Of a stretch of 9,420 nt of DNA, positions 6,503 through 9,420 are shown piece after piece. The translations under genes and the position numbers were made by a program. This DNA is from Clostridia bacterium (GTDB taxonomy: Bacteria; Bacillota; Clostridia; Christensenellales; Borkfalkiaceae). The notes under the pieces were generated by a model, which was given only the letters and a program-made list of their open reading frames with translations, had not been told where the DNA came from and did no database searches. Location: assembly GCA_017452305.1 (NCBI GenBank), contig JAFTMQ010000018.1:1-9420 (forward strand). Reading direction: 5' to 3'. Each line of letters begins with the position of its first letter. The stretch's first letter is position 1.

Positions 6503-7330
6503 GATTGCTACGGGGATTTTGCTTTCCAACTTCTCGTATTCATAATCCACAAGCTTAAAGCTATCCACCTTGAAATCGTAGAAATTCGTAATACTTTCAT
6601 CTACAACAAGCTTAGGCGCTTTGTGGCGAGGGTTTGCCAAAATTTCCTTGACGAGCGGAATATGTCTATCGTAAATATGCGCGTCCGCGATTACGTGTAC
6701 AAGCTCGCCCGCCTTCAAGCCCGAAACCTGCGCGAACATGATAAGCAAAATCGCGTATTGCACGACGTTCCAGTTATTCGCCGTCAACGTATCGTTGGAG
6801 CGTTGGTTTAAAATGCCGTTGAGGGTATCCCCCGTTACGGTAAAGGTCATCGAATACGCGCAAGGGTACAAGCCCATTTCGTGCAAGTCTTGGAAGTTGT
6901 AAATATTCGTCATAATACGACGGCTTGCGGGGTTGTGCTTTAAATCGTAAAGCACTCTATCCACTTGGTCAAACTCCCCTTCCTTGTACTTATGCTTTAC
7001 GCCGAGCTGATAGCCGTACGCCTTGCCGATAGAGCCGTTTTCGTCCGCCCAGCTATCCCAAATATGAGAATTAAGGTCGTGGATATTGTTGCTCTTTTTC
7101 TGCCAAATCCAAAGGAGCTCGTCAATGCAGGACTTAAACGCCGTTCTGCGCATCGTCAAAATGGGGAATTCTTCCTGCAAGTTATAGCGGTTGACGATAC
7201 CGAATTTTTTTACCGTATGCGCGGGCGTGCCATCTTCCCAACGCGGACGGACTTGCAAGTCGGTGTCCCAAAAGCCGTTTTCCATAATGTCCGTCATGTT
7301 TTGCGCAAAAATTTCGTCTGCTCTGCTCAT
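6500..7330 (-). CDS. thyA: Thymidylate synthase (clostridial-type ThyA)
   Basis: A 276-residue protein, near the usual 264-280. It methylates dUMP to dTMP using 5,10-methylene-tetrahydrofolate, producing dihydrofolate for FolA. Visible features: catalytic Cys157 in LYPCAYS; SRRIM (136-140), the phosphate-binding arginine pair; QRSND (176-180); Asn188 in NNWN, matching the dUMP-recognising Asn of the GVPFN motif; DAHIYDRH (216-223); and the C-terminal PVAI tail that closes over the active site. The usual PPCH around the cysteine is YPCA and GVPFN is TANNWN; this pattern is, from memory, shared by a clostridial ThyA subfamily and is not a sign of decay. ATG at 7330 has AAGGAG (7337-7342) 6 nt upstream. 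It is flanked by repeat copies on both sides. No convincing promoter is seen in the short space between repeat B and the start; a CATAAT-like -10 around 7350 lacks a good -35. Confidence 0.95.
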   Translation of the reverse strand: MSRADEIFAQNMTDIMENGFWDTDLQVRPRWEDGTPAHTVKKFGIVNRYNLQEEFPILTMRRTAFKSCIDELLWIWQKKSNNIHDLNSHIWDSWADENGSIGKAYGYQLGVKHKYKEGEFDQVDRVLYDLKHNPASRRIMTNIYNFQDLHEMGLYPCAYSMTFTVTGDTLNGILNQRSNDTLTANNWNVVQYAILLIMFAQVSGLKAGELVHVIADAHIYDRHIPLVKEILANPRHKAPKLVVDESITNFYDFKVDSFKLVDYEYEKLESKIPVAI

Positions 7331-7371
7331 AATTTTCTCCTTGGATTTTTATTATGCTATGATAAAGAACG

Positions 7372-7497
7372 GTAAAACGGTAGAGGTGCGAGCAGTTCAA
7401 GGCACGCGAGGATAACTTGAAGGAGCGTACTAATGCGTACGTGACTGAAAGTTGCCACAGCGCAACGCCGAAATGCGACGCATATATGCCGTTTTAC
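7372..7497. repeat. Interspersed structured repeat, copy B (upstream of thyA)
   Basis: A 126-bp element bounded by a perfect 9-bp inverted repeat, GTAAAACGG (7372-7380) and CCGTTTTAC (7489-7497). It shares with copy A the strings GCGAGCAGTTCAAGGC, AGGAGCGTAC, GTACGTGACT and GAAATGCGA. Internal stems: AACTT (7414-7418) with AAGTT (7449-7453), and CGTAC (7426-7430) with GTACG (7437-7441). Outer short pairings GGC/GCC and GCG/CGC occupy the place of the longer stem in copy A. The right inverted end contains the TAA stop codon of the neighbouring small gene (7494-7496). There is no open reading frame of its own. Confidence 0.8.
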
Positions 7498-7796
7498 TCT
7501 ATTACTTCTATATAAAAACTCACGGGCCTAAACCCATCGTTACAGGATATCATCGCCGAGTAGGGATTTTTCATCCAACCGTCGTAAAAATTGCCGTTGC
7601 CTTTGGCAAGCTCAGTGACGAAATACTGCATACTTTCCCAAGCGCTGCCGCAAAATCCGTCGGGCTTTGCCCCGTTTTTAGAGATAAAAACCTGCCCTTC
7701 CGACAAATCGCAAGCGTGCGAAATGGGATTTTCGTACTGCTTTGAAAGGTCGGGATACACCGCTTTACGAACGACTGTAATTTTACAAGTTTTCAT
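7494..7796 (-). CDS. TIGR04076 family small protein, function unknown
   Basis: A 100-residue soluble protein beginning MKTCKITVVRKAVYPDL. Its pattern of EGQVFIS, KPDGFCGSAWESM, then GWMKNPYSAMISCNDGFRPVSFYIE fits the TIGR04076 family of short cysteine-containing proteins common in anaerobic Bacillota. Cysteines are at about residues 4, 29, 49 and 84; the last two, in GFCGSAW and ISCNDG, lie in the parts I recall as most conserved. No catalytic role is established and no signal peptide or membrane segment is seen. ATG at 7796 has GAGGTG (7802-7807) 5 nt upstream, and a good promoter lies at 7828-7857. The stop codon lies inside the end of repeat copy B. It is divergent from pgk; no functional link follows from that. 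Family assignment is from memory of the motif pattern. Confidence 0.72.
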   Translation of the reverse strand: MKTCKITVVRKAVYPDLSKQYENPISHACDLSEGQVFISKNGAKPDGFCGSAWESMQYFVTELAKGNGNFYDGWMKNPYSAMISCNDGFRPVSFYIEVIE

Positions 7797-7827
7797 CGGC
7801 GCACCTCGCTTTTTTTCACTCCTATAA

Positions 7828-7857
7828 AGTATAACATACTTTCCCCCGTCTCGTCAA
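7828..7857 (-). promoter_or_regulatory. Sigma-A promoter of the TIGR04076-like gene
   Basis: On the minus strand TTGACG (7852-7857), 18 nt, then TATACT (7828-7833) preceded by TGT (extended -10). It is divergent from the pgk promoter, about 65 nt away. Confidence 0.75.
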
Positions 7858-7879
7858 GTCCGTGAATATGGAAAAAATG

Positions 7880-7903
7880 GCAAAAAAAGAAAATCTTTTT
7901 TGC
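7880..7903. other. A/T palindrome between two divergent promoters
   Basis: GCAAAAAAAGA (7880-7890) and TCTTTTTTGC (7894-7903) can pair with one bulged A around an AAA loop. It lies between the -35 boxes of the pgk promoter and the small-gene promoter. It could be an operator or an UP-like A-tract; nothing identifies a binding protein. Confidence 0.3.
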
Positions 7904-7921
7904 GTTTATTTTTATAAAAAG

Positions 7922-7950
7922 TTGACAAACGTAAAAAAAATGGGTATTAT
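7922..7950 (+). promoter_or_regulatory. Strong sigma-A promoter of pgk
   Basis: Consensus TTGACA (7922-7927), a 17-nt spacer and TATTAT (7945-7950). An A/T-rich stretch upstream could serve as an UP element. It fits high constitutive expression of a glycolytic gene. The leader to the start at 7994 is only about 35 nt. Confidence 0.88.
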
Positions 7951-7993
7951 ATATGTGTATGCAAAAAATTAAATGAAGGAGAATTCTTTTTCT

Positions 7994-9310
7994 ATGAACA
8001 AGAAAACCGTAAAAGACGTAGAAGTAAAAGGCAAAAAAGTCCTTGTTAGATGCGACTTCAACGTACCTATGAAAGACGGTGTTATCACCGACGAAAACCG
8101 TATCATCGGCGCACTTCCCACCATTAAATATTTAATGGAACAAGGCGCAAAGGTCATCCTTTGCTCGCACATGGGCAAGCCCCACAACGTGTTCGACGCG
8201 AAAGTTGAACTCAATAAAAAGGAAAAAGGCAAGGTCGCTGCGCTTCCCGAAAACGAACAAGCAGCTGCAACGGCGGACTTCCTTGACAAAGCAATGAAAG
8301 ACGTTAAAAAGCTTTCTCTCGCGCCCGTAGCGGCACGCTTGAACGAGCTTTTGGACGGCAAGGTTACGTTCGCTTCCGACGTTATCGGCGAAGACGCAAA
8401 GGCTAAGGTTGCGGCTTGCCAAGAAGGACACTGCGTACTCCTTGAAAACCTTCGTTTCCACAAAGGCGAAGAAAAGAAAGCGCCTGAATTTATGCAAGCG
8501 CTTGCAAGCTACTGCGAAGTATATGTAAACGACGCATTCGGTACGGCTCACCGCTCCCACTCCTCTACGGCAGGCATCGTAGAAGAAGGCTTGGTTACGG
8601 TTGCAGCTTGCGGTTTCCTTATCGAAAAGGAACTTTCCGTTATGGCAGACACGCTTGAAAATCCTCAAAGACCTTTCGTGGCTATCCTCGGCGGCGCGAA
8701 GGTTGCGGACAAGCTTAACGTAATTTCCAACTTGCTTGAAAAGTGCGACACTCTCGTTATCGGCGGCGGTATGGCATATACCTTCTTGAAAGCGAAAGGC
8801 GGCAAAATCGGTACGTCCCTCGTTGACGACGAAAAGATTGATTACTGCCTTGAAATGCTCAAAAAGGCGGAAAGCCTCGGCAAGACCATTTTGTTGCCCG
8901 TAGATACCGTTGCTGCAAAGGAATTCCCCAACCCTATCGACGCACCTATCGAAACGACGGTTGTTTCTTCTATGGACATTCCCGAAGATATGATGGGCTT
9001 GGATATCGGTCCTGAAACGAGAAAGCTCTTTGCGGACGCAGTTGCAAACGCAAAATCGGTAATTTGGAACGGGCCTATGGGCGTATTTGAAAATCCCATC
9101 CTCGCAGAAGGCACGAAGGCAGTTGCGGCTTCGCTCGCAAACGCTTACGGCAAAGCAACCACCATCATCGGCGGCGGCGACAGCGCGGCGGCTGTACAAG
9201 TACTTGGCTATGCAGACAAGATGACGCACATCTCTACGGGTGGCGGCGCTTCCCTTGAACTTTTTGAAGGCAAAGTACTTCCCGGTATCGCTTGCCTCAA
9301 CGACAAATAA
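7994..9310 (+). CDS. pgk: Phosphoglycerate kinase
   Basis: A 438-residue enzyme that transfers phosphate from 1,3-bisphosphoglycerate to ADP in glycolysis. N-domain substrate motifs: RCDFNVP (19-25), SHMGKP (58-63), ENLRFHKGE (151-159) and DAFGTAHRSHSS. C-domain nucleotide motifs: GGAKVADKL, GGGMAYTFL, WNGPMGVFE, GGGDSAAA and HISTGGGASLE. ATG at 7994 is chosen over ATG at 7973: family members begin close to NKKTVKDVEVKGK, and AAGGAG (7976-7981) lies before 7994 but would be inside the longer frame. The usual length is about 390-400. The extra length is an insertion of about 35 residues after GKP (roughly residues 64-106, charged and helical) before LSLAPVA. It is in frame, at a surface loop between conserved blocks, so activity should be kept. 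It has its own consensus promoter, with no gap gene alongside in this window. Confidence 0.97.
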   Translation: MNKKTVKDVEVKGKKVLVRCDFNVPMKDGVITDENRIIGALPTIKYLMEQGAKVILCSHMGKPHNVFDAKVELNKKEKGKVAALPENEQAAATADFLDKAMKDVKKLSLAPVAARLNELLDGKVTFASDVIGEDAKAKVAACQEGHCVLLENLRFHKGEEKKAPEFMQALASYCEVYVNDAFGTAHRSHSSTAGIVEEGLVTVAACGFLIEKELSVMADTLENPQRPFVAILGGAKVADKLNVISNLLEKCDTLVIGGGMAYTFLKAKGGKIGTSLVDDEKIDYCLEMLKKAESLGKTILLPVDTVAAKEFPNPIDAPIETTVVSSMDIPEDMMGLDIGPETRKLFADAVANAKSVIWNGPMGVFENPILAEGTKAVAASLANAYGKATTIIGGGDSAAAVQVLGYADKMTHISTGGGASLELFEGKVLPGIACLNDK

Positions 9311-9325
9311 GAAAAGTAGGCACGT

Positions 9326-9348
9326 GAGGGCGAACAAGCTTCGCCCTC
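9326..9348 (+). terminator. Hairpin after pgk, probable weak terminator
   Basis: GAGGGCGAA (9326-9334), a 5-nt loop, and TTCGCCCTC (9340-9348) form a perfect 9-bp stem 15 nt after the pgk stop. No proper T-run follows (CTGCTATG), so it may terminate poorly or instead protect the 3' end of the mRNA. Confidence 0.6.
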
Positions 9349-9378
9349 CTGCTATGTAAATTTGTATTAGCAAACTTG

Positions 9379-9420
9379 TTAAAATCGGTAGAAATGCGGA
9401 GATGCGAGCAAGACAAGGCG
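9379..9420. repeat. Interspersed structured repeat, copy C (cut by window edge)
   Basis: TTAAAATCGGTAG, then GATGCGAGCA and AGACAAGGCG match the left part of copies A and B (AAACGG...GCGAGCA..TCAAGGC). Same plus-strand orientation as the other two. Only about 42 bp are visible, so its fold cannot be checked. Confidence 0.6.

Noticed and set aside
7973..7993. Upstream ATG start for pgk (445 residues)
   Set aside because: The AAGGAG lies after this ATG, and family members start near the ATG at 7994.
8132..9373. A 413-codon open frame on the minus strand opposite pgk
   Set aside because: It lies wholly over a certain pgk gene, has no recognisable motif and no suitable ribosome binding site; the frame stays open because of pgk codon usage.
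6382..9420. CRISPR array formed by the three repeats
   Set aside because: The copies are about 120 nt long, far apart with whole genes between them, and are not direct short repeats with spacers.

Overview
The window looks like chromosomal DNA from a Gram-positive, low-to-mid G+C Bacillota, probably a gut-type member of the Clostridia. The evidence is strong AAGGAG/GGAGG ribosome binding sites before nearly every gene, near-consensus sigma-A promoters, compact GNRA-type hairpin/T-tract terminators, a clostridial-type thymidylate synthase, and an ECF sigma operon with RsgI-like proteins. The exact genus cannot be read from the sequence. No rRNA, tRNA, CRISPR array, insertion sequence or phage gene was seen.

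Layout. Most genes are on the minus strand. From the left: the first 126 residues of a thioredoxin-reductase-like flavoprotein (1-378, running off the window) with its own promoter. Next is a three-gene regulatory operon read right to left: ECF sigma factor (3704-3192), transmembrane RsgI-like anti-sigma factor (3189-1783), and a lipoprotein with a second RsgI-like domain (1701-493), closed by a terminator at 436-473. Upstream of it is the monocistronic translational GTPase gene typA/bipA (5706-3874). Then comes a folate/dTMP pair, thyA (7330-6500) and folA (6363-5863), with terminator 5819-5854. A small TIGR04076-like gene (7796-7494) is divergent from the only plus-strand gene, pgk (7994-9310).

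The most interesting region is the sigma operon. The same bipartite promoter-like sequence, TGCAACAAAA-N14-GTTTAATAA, occurs twice with identical spacing: once before the sigma gene and once in the 81-nt gap before the lipoprotein gene. This is the form expected of an ECF autoregulated promoter. Both the anti-sigma factor and the lipoprotein carry an Asn-Pro dipeptide (INPEV / LNPEV) at the place where RsgI proteins are known to self-cleave. A plausible reading is a cell-envelope stress circuit in which an ECF sigma factor, rather than SigI, is controlled by an RsgI-type sensor, and in which the regulon includes a secreted look-alike of the sensor domain.

The second notable feature is a family of roughly 120-nt interspersed repeats. 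There are two full copies (6382-6502 between thyA and folA; 7372-7497 between the TIGR04076-like gene and thyA) and one copy cut by the right edge (from about 9379). The copies share a conserved core, have inverted ends and show compensatory changes in an internal stem, so they appear to be selected as a folded RNA or DNA element.
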